Below are positions 24,118 through 31,285 of a DNA stretch of 42,120 bases, in pieces. Positions within the stretch are counted from its first letter, which is position 1, and the number at the start of each line of letters is the position of its first letter. The position numbers and the translations under genes were made by a program. The DNA lies in contig NZ_JAHLEM010000108.1 of the NCBI RefSeq assembly GCF_018883605.1, positions 1 through 42,120 on the forward strand, read 5' to 3'. Source of the stretch: Streptomyces niphimycinicus (GTDB lineage: Bacteria; Actinomycetota; Actinomycetes; Streptomycetales; Streptomycetaceae). Below the pieces are notes generated by a model that saw nothing but the letters and a program-made list of their open reading frames with translations, was not told the DNA's origin and searched no databases.

Positions 24118-24131
24118 GTGATCCAGATCAC
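24118..24131 (-). promoter_or_regulatory. Candidate CRP/GlxR-type site before DUF485-actP
   Basis: On the minus strand GTGATC-TG-GATCAC is a perfect palindrome that fits the CRP half-site rule GTGA-N6-TCAC. It is centred about 55 bases before the GTG of the DUF485 gene. A TACCAT -10-like hexamer lies just upstream on the same strand (24138-24133), which would put the site over the transcription start, a repressing position. Both assignments are inference. Confidence 0.5.
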
Positions 24132-24705
24132 GCATGGTAGGGCGACGCCGACCCGCTACGACAGAGGCCGGTTGATTGAAAGACGGATACAACTCCGCGG
24201 GGAGGATCGGCTCCGGGTACTGTGGCGGGTTTTCTTCCGGAATGCATTGATGTCCGACCTTGATCAGCGATAGCTTCCTTCGTCATGTACCCGCCCAGAG
24301 GCCAACGGCGTCCGGGCGGCCCGTACGGATGAAGTGGAGACCCCATGGCTCATCTGAGATCGGCCCCTCCAAGACCCGGGCGGCGGGCTTTTGACGGCCC
24401 GTCGGCCTCGCACCACCCCATCGCCACTCCCCGCCGCCTCTGCCCCGGTCTCGCGGCGTCCCGGGGCATCGAGGCGGCGTGCGGGATCCGCGCCCCGAGG
24501 GCGCGCACATTCGCTTGTGCGGATGACCCCGGCCGTACCCCGGCCGTTGACGCGGCCCGCCGGGCCGCCGCCCGCGCCCGGGGGCTCCACGTCCCCCGAG
24601 TGGCGCGCTGAGCGCGCGTCCGCGCCCCCGGTCCGGAACGCTGTCCATCCAGCCCGGTCCGTCCGCCCAGAGCCTCCTCACCCCATCGAGAGAACCGGAG
24701 TACCC
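24132..24705. other. Non-coding divergent region between DUF485-actP and the subtilase
   Basis: About 570 bases with no convincing gene. Open frames here lack codon bias toward any protein family and lack ribosome sites. It holds the promoters of the two divergent genes, a TTGACG at 24391-24396 without a matching -10, a small GCGCGC hairpin near 24604-24620, and a short direct repeat (CCCCGGCCGT, about 24527-24548). I see nothing else defined. Confidence 0.5.
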
Positions 24706-26238
24706 ATGACGCCGCGCCGCACCTCCCTGCCGCTGCGCACCGCCGCGATACCCGCCGCCATGGCGCTCACCACCGCGCTGGCCTTCCTGCCCACCACCGC
24801 CACCGCTCTCGGACGGGACGGCCACGCCGCCGCGGCCACCGCGGCCGACGGTCCGTCCCTGAGCTATGTCGTCAACACCCGCCCGGGGCAGGACCCGTCC
24901 CGGATCCGCAAGGCCATCGCCCAGGCCGGCGGCACGGTCGTGGTGTCGTACGACCGGATCGGCGTCATCGTCGTCCACTCCGCCAACCCGGACTTCGCCA
25001 AGAGCGTCCGTAAGGTCCGCGGCGTGGCCTCCGCCGGTAACACCCGCACCGCCCCGCTGCCCGCCCAGTCCACCGACGACATCGATACGCCGAAGCTGCT
25101 GAGCGAGAAGGAGCGGCAGGCGGTGGCGGCGAAGGCCAAGGCCGGGCAGGACCCGCTGGAGCCGCTGCAATGGGATCTGCCGGCGATCAAGGCGGACAAG
25201 GCGCATGAGAAGAGCCTGGGCAGCCGGAATGTCACCGTCGGGGTCATCGACACCGGTGTGGACGACACCCACCCCGACCTGGCGCCGAACTTCGACCGTA
25301 AGGCGTCCGTCAACTGTGTGACGGGCAAGCCGGACACCACCGACGGCGCCTGGCGGCCGACCGCGCAGGAGTCCCCGCACGGCACCCATGTCGCGGGCGA
25401 GATCGCCGCCGCGAAGAACGGCATCGGCGTCACCGGTGTGGCCCCGGGCGTCAAGGTCTCCGGTATCAAGGTGTCCACGACGGCCGGGTCCTTCTACACC
25501 GAGGCGGTCGTCTGCGGCTTCATCTGGGCCGCCGAGCACGGCGTGGACGTCACCAACAACAGCTATTACACCGACCCGTGGTACTTCAACTGCACCACCG
25601 ACCCGGACCAGAAGGCCCTGGTCGAGGCGGTGCGCCGGGCCTCGTCGTATGCGGAGCGCAAGGGCGTGGTCAATGTGGCCGCGGCGGGCAACGAGAACTA
25701 CGACCTGACCTCGGACACCATCACCGACCCCTCCAGCCCCAACGACAGCACCCCCGGTGACCGGGAGGTGGACCCGAGCGTCTGCCTGGACATCCCGACC
25801 CAGTTGCCGGGTGTTGTCACGGTCGCCTCGACCGGCGCCAAGAACCTCAAGTCCTCGTTCTCCAACTACGGCCTCGGAGTCATCGACATCGCGGCCCCCG
25901 GCGGCGACAGCACCATCTACCAGAAGCCGGAGCCCCCGGCCACCAGCGGCCTGATCTACAACACGCTGCCGGGCGGGAAGTACGGCTACATGGCGGGCAC
26001 CTCGATGGCCTCGCCGCATGTCGCCGGTGTCGCGGCGCTCGTCAAGAGCACCCATCCGCACGCCTCTCCCGCGATGGTCAAGGCGCTGCTGAAGGCCGAG
26101 GCCGATGACCTCGCCTGCCCGACGCCGTACGACATCGACGGCGACGGCACGGTCGACGCGGTGTGCGAGGGCGGCAAGCGCTACAACGGCTTCTACGGCG
26201 CCGGGCTCGCGGACGCCCTGGACGCCGTCGAGAAGTGA
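24706..26238 (+). CDS. Secreted subtilisin-like S8 serine protease
   Basis: A 510-residue extracellular protease. It has a Sec signal peptide (residues 1 to about 36: basic MTPRRTSLPLRT, a hydrophobic AAIPAAMALTTALAFLP, then a small-residue cleavage region), and a propeptide of inhibitor-I9 type (about 50-110, LSYVVNTRPGQDPSRIRKAI). The peptidase S8 domain shows the full triad D182 (VIDTGVDDTHPD), H225 (HGTHVAGE) and S433 (GTSMASPHVAG), with the oxyanion Asn in AAAGNEN. Four mature-part cysteines may form disulfides, and DIDGDGTVD near the C-terminus looks like a calcium site. ATG at 24706 follows CCGGAG. It is followed by its own terminator. It is likely a nutritional protease; substrates are unknown. 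Confidence 0.94.
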   Translation: MTPRRTSLPLRTAAIPAAMALTTALAFLPTTATALGRDGHAAAATAADGPSLSYVVNTRPGQDPSRIRKAIAQAGGTVVVSYDRIGVIVVHSANPDFAKSVRKVRGVASAGNTRTAPLPAQSTDDIDTPKLLSEKERQAVAAKAKAGQDPLEPLQWDLPAIKADKAHEKSLGSRNVTVGVIDTGVDDTHPDLAPNFDRKASVNCVTGKPDTTDGAWRPTAQESPHGTHVAGEIAAAKNGIGVTGVAPGVKVSGIKVSTTAGSFYTEAVVCGFIWAAEHGVDVTNNSYYTDPWYFNCTTDPDQKALVEAVRRASSYAERKGVVNVAAAGNENYDLTSDTITDPSSPNDSTPGDREVDPSVCLDIPTQLPGVVTVASTGAKNLKSSFSNYGLGVIDIAAPGGDSTIYQKPEPPATSGLIYNTLPGGKYGYMAGTSMASPHVAGVAALVKSTHPHASPAMVKALLKAEADDLACPTPYDIDGDGTVDAVCEGGKRYNGFYGAGLADALDAVEK

Positions 26239-26255
26239 CCGGCTGACACAATGAG

Positions 26256-26291
26256 CGGGCCGCCGGGGCGGATCAGCCACCCGGCGGCCCG
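26256..26291 (+). terminator. 12-bp hairpin after the subtilase gene
   Basis: CGGGCCGCCGGG (26256-26267) pairs perfectly with 26280-26291 around a 12-base loop, 18 bases after the stop. Confidence 0.8.
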
Positions 26292-26330
26292 TGCGCATCC
26301 CCCCTGTAGTGGCGAGAGGATCCCGTTCCC

Positions 26331-26852
26331 GTGCACCACGACGCCTCCTGGGGACCGCTGCCCTCGCGGTCGGCCTTCTGGCTGCTGATCCGGTTCGTAC
26401 TGACCGTGCTGCTGCTTCCGCTGTGGTGGGCGCTGATCGTGGTGATCTTCCTCGGCTTCATCGCCTTCGGGATCGTGGCCGAGATCCTTACGGTCATCCC
26501 CGGGTTCGAGAAGGGCTTCCTCGGCCTGATCGACAAGTTCGGGGACAGCGTGGCGGTGTGGCCCGCCTGGTGCGTGACGCTCCCGGAGCTGCGGCACGAG
26601 GGCGACGCGGCCTTCTACCGGGCCCGGGTCGACAACCGCATCGCCGTCTGGACCAGCAAGGAGCTGGCCGCCCAGAAGGCGAAGAAGGCCCCGCCGCCGG
26701 GCCCGCACGACGTCGCCGTGCGCGAGTACCGGGGTGTGGGTGCGGGCTATGTCATCGAGGCGGCACGGGCCCGGGGCTGGGAGCTGAGCCATGACCGCCC
26801 CTCGGACCCGCTGCGGGTGGTCCGGCTGAGGCGGCTGCCCGTCACGGCCTGA
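26331..26852 (+). CDS. Hypothetical membrane protein
   Basis: A 173-residue protein with a 15-residue hydrophilic start and a hydrophobic N-terminal region of two closely spaced helices (FWLLIRFVLTVLLLPLWWALIVVIFLGFIAFGIVAEIL, about 16-55). The rest is a cytoplasmic domain of mixed composition with the motif YRGVGAGYVIEAARARGWEL near the C-terminus. No family is recognised with confidence. GTG at 26331 has AGAGGA eleven bases upstream. The gene is separated from the subtilase by a terminator and converges on the lysoplasmalogenase gene with 45 bases between stops. Confidence 0.75.
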   Translation: MHHDASWGPLPSRSAFWLLIRFVLTVLLLPLWWALIVVIFLGFIAFGIVAEILTVIPGFEKGFLGLIDKFGDSVAVWPAWCVTLPELRHEGDAAFYRARVDNRIAVWTSKELAAQKAKKAPPPGPHDVAVREYRGVGAGYVIEAARARGWELSHDRPSDPLRVVRLRRLPVTA

Positions 26853-26897
26853 CGAGGACGAGCGCAGGCTGTGCCCGTTCCAGCCCACGAGCGCTCC

Positions 26898-27620
26898 TTA
26901 CAGCCCGACGGGCGCCGGTTGTGGCCCGGGGCGCGGGACCGCGTCGCGCGTCGCTCCCGCCATCAGCAGCCACTGGGCGCCGATATAGGTGGCCATGATC
27001 CAGAACTGGGGCACCGGCGGCCGTGGCCAGTCGGCGAGCCCGGCCGCGATCAGGGTGTCGGAGAGCATGAACAGCGCCCCGCCGAGCCCGGTCCAGGGGC
27101 CCGCCCCGAGCGCGGCCAGCGCCATGACCGTCAGCAGCAGGCTGTAGCCCGCGACGGGAAGCCGCAGATGCGAGGCGAGGCCGGACCACAGCAGCGCCAC
27201 CGTGCCCAGCCACGCGGCCCCGTACCCGGCGGCCACCCAGGGCGCCGTACGAGGCCACCCGGCGCGAGTGGACAGGGGGCCCCGCTCGGCGCGGCCGAAC
27301 AGAGCGCCCCGCCCGGTACGGGTGAACAGCGCCAGATAGCAGAGGTGCCCGGCCGCGAAGCACCCCATTCCGGCCAGGAACGCGGTCTCACCGCCGATCT
27401 GGAGCAGCACATCGCCGCCACAGCCGCACACCAGCGCGGCGGGGAGCGGCCACGGTCCGCCGCGCACCAGGGCCCACACGGCGAGGACGGGCATCAGGGC
27501 GGGCTTGGTGGCGTGGACGACGGTGGTGGCGTCCACGAGCAGCGCGCCCAGGTGAACGGCGGTCAGCAGCGCGAAGAGGGCGGGCAGAGCCCTCGTCGCG
27601 CGCCCGGCGGCGGCCGTCAC
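26898..27620 (-). CDS. Lysoplasmalogenase, YhhN/TMEM86 family
   Basis: A 240-residue polytopic membrane protein with about eight helices. The YhhN family is recognised by KPALMPVLAVWALV near the N-terminus, GDVLLQ (a conserved Asp in helix three) and GALFMLSDTLIA (a second conserved Asp). Characterised members hydrolyse the vinyl-ether bond of lysoplasmalogens. GTG at 27620 overlaps the stop of the sterol-desaturase-family gene (GTGA), so the two are translationally coupled. The gene ends with TAA. The pairing with an AGMO-like hydroxylase suggests ether-lipid turnover (inference). Confidence 0.85.
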   Translation of the reverse strand: MTAAAGRATRALPALFALLTAVHLGALLVDATTVVHATKPALMPVLAVWALVRGGPWPLPAALVCGCGGDVLLQIGGETAFLAGMGCFAAGHLCYLALFTRTGRGALFGRAERGPLSTRAGWPRTAPWVAAGYGAAWLGTVALLWSGLASHLRLPVAGYSLLLTVMALAALGAGPWTGLGGALFMLSDTLIAAGLADWPRPPVPQFWIMATYIGAQWLLMAGATRDAVPRPGPQPAPVGL

Positions 27621-28639
27621 CGCACGCTCTCGCCGACGGGCTCCCGCGGCCCGGCCTCCGCGGCCGACCCGGCCCCCGTAGCCGCCCCGGCATCCGTAGC
27701 CGCCCCGGCGTCCGTAGCCGCCCCGGCGTCCGTAGCCGACTCCGCCTCCCTGGCCGCCCCTTGCTCCGGGACCGACCCGGCCTCTGGGACCGCCCCCGCC
27801 TCCGGGACCGGCCCGGGCTGCCAGCCCGGCCCCCGGAAGACCCGGCCCGCCCGCTCCCGCCAGCCCCGCGCCGCCGCGATGTCGCGGGCGATGGCCGCGT
27901 ACTCATGCGTGGCCACCCGCAGCGGGTTGTAGGTGTCGATGTTCTTCGTCAGGCCGTAGACGGGCCGCTCGATCTCGGGGACGAACGACCCGAAGAGCCG
28001 GTCCCAGACGATGAGGATGCCCCCGAAGTTGCGGTCCAGATAGCCGCCTTGGGAGGCGTGGTGGACGCGGTGGTGCGAGGGGGTGTTGAAGACGAACTCG
28101 ATCGGGCGCGGCAGGGTGCCGATCCGCTCGGTGTGGATCCAGAACTGGTAGACGAGGTTCACCGACGAGCAGAACGCCACCGCCGCGGGGTGCACCCCGA
28201 GCGCGATCATCGGCACGTAGAACGGCCACACGGTCAGGCTGGTCCAGGGCTGCCGCAGGGCGGTGGTGAAGTTGAAGTTGCGGCTGGAGTGGTGCACCAC
28301 ATGGCACGCCCACAGGATGCGGATGACATGGTGCCCGCGGTGCGACCAGTAGTAGAAGAAGTCCTGGGCGAGCAGCATCAGCGGCAGGGTCCACCACAGC
28401 ACCGGGACGCGCAATGGGGTGAGTTCGTAGCTGGCGGCGTAGATCGCCACAATCGGGATCTTCCACACCAGGTCGAAGACGAGGCTCCCGAGCCCCATGG
28501 TGACGCTGGTCGCGGCGTCCTTCGCCGCGTAGCCCTCGGCATCGTCGTCGGGATGGAAGCGGTAGCTCACCATCTCCACGACGGTGAGCAGGACAAAGGC
28601 CGGTATCGACCACAGCACGGCATTGGGCAGGTGCGGCAT
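27617..28639 (-). CDS. Sterol desaturase / fatty acid hydroxylase family protein
   Basis: A 340-residue integral membrane di-iron oxygenase. Histidine boxes are clear: HRGHH in FFYYWSHRGHHVIRILWACHVVHHSS (which holds HxxHH as well) and HHRVHH in NTPSHHRVHHASQGGYLDRNFGG. Four to five membrane helices precede and surround them. Relatives hydroxylate sterols, fatty acids, carotenoids or alkylglycerols, and the substrate here is unknown. The last ~75 residues are low-complexity, with repeats (TDAGAA) encoded by an 18-bp tandem array, unlike typical family members. The start at ATG 28639 lies six bases after a TATGTT hexamer, so it may be leaderless. It overlaps the lysoplasmalogenase gene by four bases. 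Confidence 0.87.
   Translation of the reverse strand: MPHLPNAVLWSIPAFVLLTVVEMVSYRFHPDDDAEGYAAKDAATSVTMGLGSLVFDLVWKIPIVAIYAASYELTPLRVPVLWWTLPLMLLAQDFFYYWSHRGHHVIRILWACHVVHHSSRNFNFTTALRQPWTSLTVWPFYVPMIALGVHPAAVAFCSSVNLVYQFWIHTERIGTLPRPIEFVFNTPSHHRVHHASQGGYLDRNFGGILIVWDRLFGSFVPEIERPVYGLTKNIDTYNPLRVATHEYAAIARDIAAARGWRERAGRVFRGPGWQPGPVPEAGAVPEAGSVPEQGAAREAESATDAGAATDAGAATDAGAATGAGSAAEAGPREPVGESVR
27678..27749 (-). repeat. 18-bp tandem repeat coding the hydroxylase C-terminal tail
   Basis: Units start at 27678, 27696, 27714 and 27732 (plus strand GTAGCCGCCCCGGCGTCC). The second and third are identical and the first differs by one base; the fourth is degenerate. They code for the six-residue repeat TDAGAA on the minus strand and lie next to the gene's stop. 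Confidence 0.85.
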
Positions 28640-28701
28640 GTCCGCAACATAGAACCGCTCGTAAGGCCGCCGCTAGGGGTAGTTACCAACAAGTATGGTA
28701 G

Positions 28702-28966
28702 ATGAGCTGTCAACAACAGAGCGGCTACCGCTTCAATGCCCATGCCTACGGGCTCGATCCGGCCATGATCGACACCGATGTGCCCCATGACTACGCCGGG
28801 CACCGGGACGGCTCCTTCGACGCGGACGGCATCACCGCCAAGCTCAAGGCGGTTCGCCGGCAAGGACCTGTCCGCGGTGCGCCCGGCCGAGGACAAGTCC
28901 CTGGCGGACACCCGGATTACCGGGCCCTGGACCATCGATCCGCGACTGGCCCTGTCCGAGCTCTGA
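28702..28966 (+). pseudogene. Small frameshifted relic of an unrecognised gene
   Basis: ATG at 28702 opens a protein-like frame (MSCQQQSGYRFNAHAYGLDP, then DTDVPHDYAGHRDGSFDADGITAKLKA). Near 28850-28856 the frame must move by one base to continue as FAGKDLSAVRPAEDKSLADTRITG and end WTIDPRLALSEL at the TGA 28964-28966. Removing a single G from GCGGTTCGCC restores one 88-residue frame. No ribosome site precedes the ATG; GGTAG is closest. I do not recognise the family. It may be the C-terminal remnant of a larger gene, or an intact small gene with a sequencing error. Confidence 0.5.
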
Positions 28967-29066
28967 CCCGCCGCCCGGCCCCGACGCCCCGTCAGCCTCT
29001 GGGCCCCGCCTGCCCGACCGGCCCGCCGGTCAGGGTTGTCGGCGGCGGCCCGTATCCTCATTGACC

Positions 29067-30053
29067 ATGCTCGAAGACCCCACGACAGCCGCACCGCACC
29101 CCGCACCGCCGTCCTCCTGGCCGGCCACCTATCCGCAGGGTTACGCGGTCGTCGACGTGGAGACCACCGGCCTGGCCCGCGACGACCGGATCGTCTCCGC
29201 GGCGGTCTATCAGCTCGACGCCCGGGGCACGGTGCAGGACCACTGGTACACCCTGGTCAATCCGCAGCGCGACCCCGGCCCGGTGTGGATCCACGGCCTC
29301 ACCGAGGAGGTGCTCGAGGGTGCCCCGCGCTTCCCCGAGATCGCCGGGGAGCTGGCCGAGCGCCTGGCCGACCGCGTCCTGGTCGCGCACAACGCCGCCT
29401 TCGACTGGTCGATGATCGCCCGGGAGTACGCCCGCTCCAAGAGCGCCGCGCCCGTGCGGCAGCGGCTGTGCACCATCGCCCTCTCCAAGGAGCTGGGCCT
29501 GCCGCTGCCCAACCACAAGCTGGAGACCCTCGCCGCGCACTACGGAGTGGTCCAGCACCGCGCCCACCACGCCCTGGACGACGCGCGGGTGCTCGCCGAG
29601 ACCTTCCGGCCCAGCCTCCACCGGGCCGCCGAGACCGGGCTGCGGCTGCCGCTGCTGGCCTGCCAGCCGCTCACCGAGTGGTCCGACGGCCCGGCGATCG
29701 GCCGCCAGCGCTCGTACCGGCAGACCTGGCGCCCCAGCCGCAAGCGTCCCGCCTGCCCCTACCCCAACCCCGGGCGGTACGAGCCGGGCGGGCAGTTGGT
29801 CCAGGGCATGCGGGTGGCGTTCTCCGGGGACACCTCCGTCGACCGCGAGCTGCTGGAGGACCGGGCGATCGAGGCCGGGCTGCACGTGGCCACCAGCGTC
29901 TCCCGGCTCACCAGCGTGCTGGTCACCAATGACCCCGACTCGCCCACGTCCAAGACCGCCAAGGCCCGCTCCTTCGGCACGCCCGTGATCGACGAGGCGG
30001 CCTTTATGCAGCTCCTCCAGGACGTCACCCCAGCGCCGCCGACAAACAGGTGA
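29067..30053 (+). CDS. DEDDh exonuclease with C-terminal BRCT domain
   Basis: A 328-residue protein of the DnaQ-like 3'-5' exonuclease family. The exonuclease domain (about 25-195) shows DxE in VVDVETTG, the second Asp in VAHNAAFDWSM, and H...D in HHALDDARVLAE, the full DEDDh set. A linker rich in Arg/Pro follows, then a BRCT domain (about 245-320: QGMRVAFSGDTSVDRELLEDRAIEAG ... ATSVSRLTSVLVTNDP). Such Exo-BRCT proteins are common in actinobacteria and resemble the DNA polymerase III epsilon fold, but they are separate from the replicase; a repair or tRNA/DNA trimming role is inferred. ATG at 29067 follows TATCCT by eight bases without a ribosome site, so a leaderless start is likely. An in-frame TTG at 29061 is an alternative. 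Confidence 0.9.
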   Translation: MLEDPTTAAPHPAPPSSWPATYPQGYAVVDVETTGLARDDRIVSAAVYQLDARGTVQDHWYTLVNPQRDPGPVWIHGLTEEVLEGAPRFPEIAGELAERLADRVLVAHNAAFDWSMIAREYARSKSAAPVRQRLCTIALSKELGLPLPNHKLETLAAHYGVVQHRAHHALDDARVLAETFRPSLHRAAETGLRLPLLACQPLTEWSDGPAIGRQRSYRQTWRPSRKRPACPYPNPGRYEPGGQLVQGMRVAFSGDTSVDRELLEDRAIEAGLHVATSVSRLTSVLVTNDPDSPTSKTAKARSFGTPVIDEAAFMQLLQDVTPAPPTNR

Positions 30054-30116
30054 AGTCGGCGCGACGCGCCCGGCCGCCGCTCGCCCGCCGCCGCGCGGGC
30101 CCGCACGCTGAGGCGC

Positions 30117-30350
30117 ATGGCACGTTGTGAGGTATGCGGAAACGATTACCGGATGACATTCGAGGTGCACGCGCAGGGCAATGTGCACGTCTTCGACTGT
30201 TTCCAGTGCGCCATCCACCGCATGGCGCCCACCTGCGAGCACTGCAATGCCCCGATCATCGGGCAGGGCGTGGAGGCGGACGGCCAGTTCTTCTGCTGTG
30301 CGCACTGCGCCCGGGCGGAAGGGAAGGTGGGCATCGTCGACCATGTGTGA
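30117..30350 (+). CDS. Small Cys-rich zinc-binding protein (metallothionein-like)
   Basis: A 77-residue protein with nine cysteines in paired arrangement: C4-x2-C7, C28-x2-C31, C40-x2-C43 and C60, C61, C64. Several histidines (H18, H24, H34, H42, H63) complete likely zinc sites. The MARCEVCGNDY start and FDCFQCAIHRMAPTCEHC core are strongly conserved among streptomycetes in my recollection, where it is labelled a prokaryotic metallothionein or zinc-ribbon protein. It could be a zinc or stress-responsive protein; no experiment is known to me. ATG at 30117 follows GAGG loosely. A long hairpin lies 13 bases after its stop. Confidence 0.8.
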   Translation: MARCEVCGNDYRMTFEVHAQGNVHVFDCFQCAIHRMAPTCEHCNAPIIGQGVEADGQFFCCAHCARAEGKVGIVDHV

Positions 30351-30362
30351 ACCCGGCCACCT

Positions 30363-30411
30363 GCGTGGATTGTGCCTGGGCCGCCCCCAGCGGCCGAGGG
30401 ACAATCCACGC
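30363..30411 (+). terminator. Long imperfect hairpin between the zinc protein and SURF1 genes
   Basis: GCGTGGATTGT (30363-30373) pairs perfectly with 30401-30411, and the interior (30374-30384 with 30390-30400) adds nine pairs with two mismatches around a CCCCA loop. The total is 20 base pairs. It ends 18 bases before the SURF1 GTG and just before its -10-like TAGGGT, so it probably ends the zinc gene's transcript; a regulatory role is possible. Confidence 0.7.
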
Positions 30412-30428
30412 CGAGTAGGGTCAACCAT

Positions 30429-31238
30429 GTGTACCGCTTCCTGTTGACCCGGCAGTGGGTGATCCTCACACTTATCGCCCTGGCGCTGATCCCGACGATG
30501 ATCAGGCTGGGCTTCTGGCAGTTGCACCGCCATGAGCACCGGGTCGCGCAGAACCAGCTCATCGGGGACAGCCTCGCCGCCCCCGCCGTGGCCGTCGACA
30601 AGCTCACCTCCCCCGGCCGTACGGTGGCCCGCGACAACACCTGGCGCACGGTGACCGCCACCGGCACCTATGACACCGCCCATGAGGTCGTCGTCCGCCA
30701 GCGCACCGGCTCCGACGAGCAGTCCATCGGCTACTTCGTCCTCACCCCGCTGCTGCTCCCGGACGACCGCGCGGTCCTGGTCAACCGGGGCTGGATCCCG
30801 GCCGGTACCGACCTCACCGTCTTCCCCAAGGTCCCCGCCGCCCCCTCCGGCAAGGTCACCGTCACCGGCCGGCTGATGCCCGACGAGACCACCGGCAACA
30901 GCGGCATCAAGGACAAGCAGGGGCTGCCGCCCCGCCAGGTCTCGCTGATCAACAGCGAGCAGCGGGCGAAGTCGCTGGGCCGGCCCGTCCTCGGCGGCTA
31001 TATCGAGCTCACCTCGTCCTCCCCCAAGGGCGACAAGCAGCCCCAGCCGGTCCCCGCGCCCAACCACAGCGACATCGGCCCGCATATGGCGTACGCCGTC
31101 CAGTGGTGGCTGTTCTCCGCCGGTGTGCCCATCGGCTGGGTCGTCCTGGCCCGCCGCGAACGCCGGGACCGCATCGCCGAGGCCGCCAAGGCGGCGGCCA
31201 CCCCGGAGAAGGTCCCCGCCGCGGCCACGGCGGAGTGA
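30429..31238 (+). CDS. SURF1 family protein (cytochrome c oxidase assembly)
   Basis: A 269-residue SURF1/Shy1 homologue, an inner-membrane factor that helps insert heme a into the aa3-type cytochrome oxidase. It has two membrane helices: near the N-terminus (WVILTLIALALIPTMIRLGFWQL) and near the C-terminus (YAVQWWLFSAGVPIGWVVLARRE). Between them is the extracytoplasmic domain, with the family motifs LGFWQLHR and VLVNRGWIPAG and the late YAVQWW. GTG at 30429 (VYRFLLT) is chosen from homology; TAGGGT at 30416-30421 precedes it by seven bases, so it is probably leaderless. A charged Ala/Lys-rich tail ends the protein. Confidence 0.9.
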   Translation: MYRFLLTRQWVILTLIALALIPTMIRLGFWQLHRHEHRVAQNQLIGDSLAAPAVAVDKLTSPGRTVARDNTWRTVTATGTYDTAHEVVVRQRTGSDEQSIGYFVLTPLLLPDDRAVLVNRGWIPAGTDLTVFPKVPAAPSGKVTVTGRLMPDETTGNSGIKDKQGLPPRQVSLINSEQRAKSLGRPVLGGYIELTSSSPKGDKQPQPVPAPNHSDIGPHMAYAVQWWLFSAGVPIGWVVLARRERRDRIAEAAKAAATPEKVPAAATAE

Positions 31239-31285
31239 GCGCCGTCCGGGCCTAGGATCCGCCTTCCGGGGGAAGGCGCCCGGAC

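Noticed and set aside
24345..24611. 88-codon frame in the subtilase upstream region
   Set aside because: Arg/Ala/Pro-rich, no homology, only weak ribosome site; treated as non-coding.
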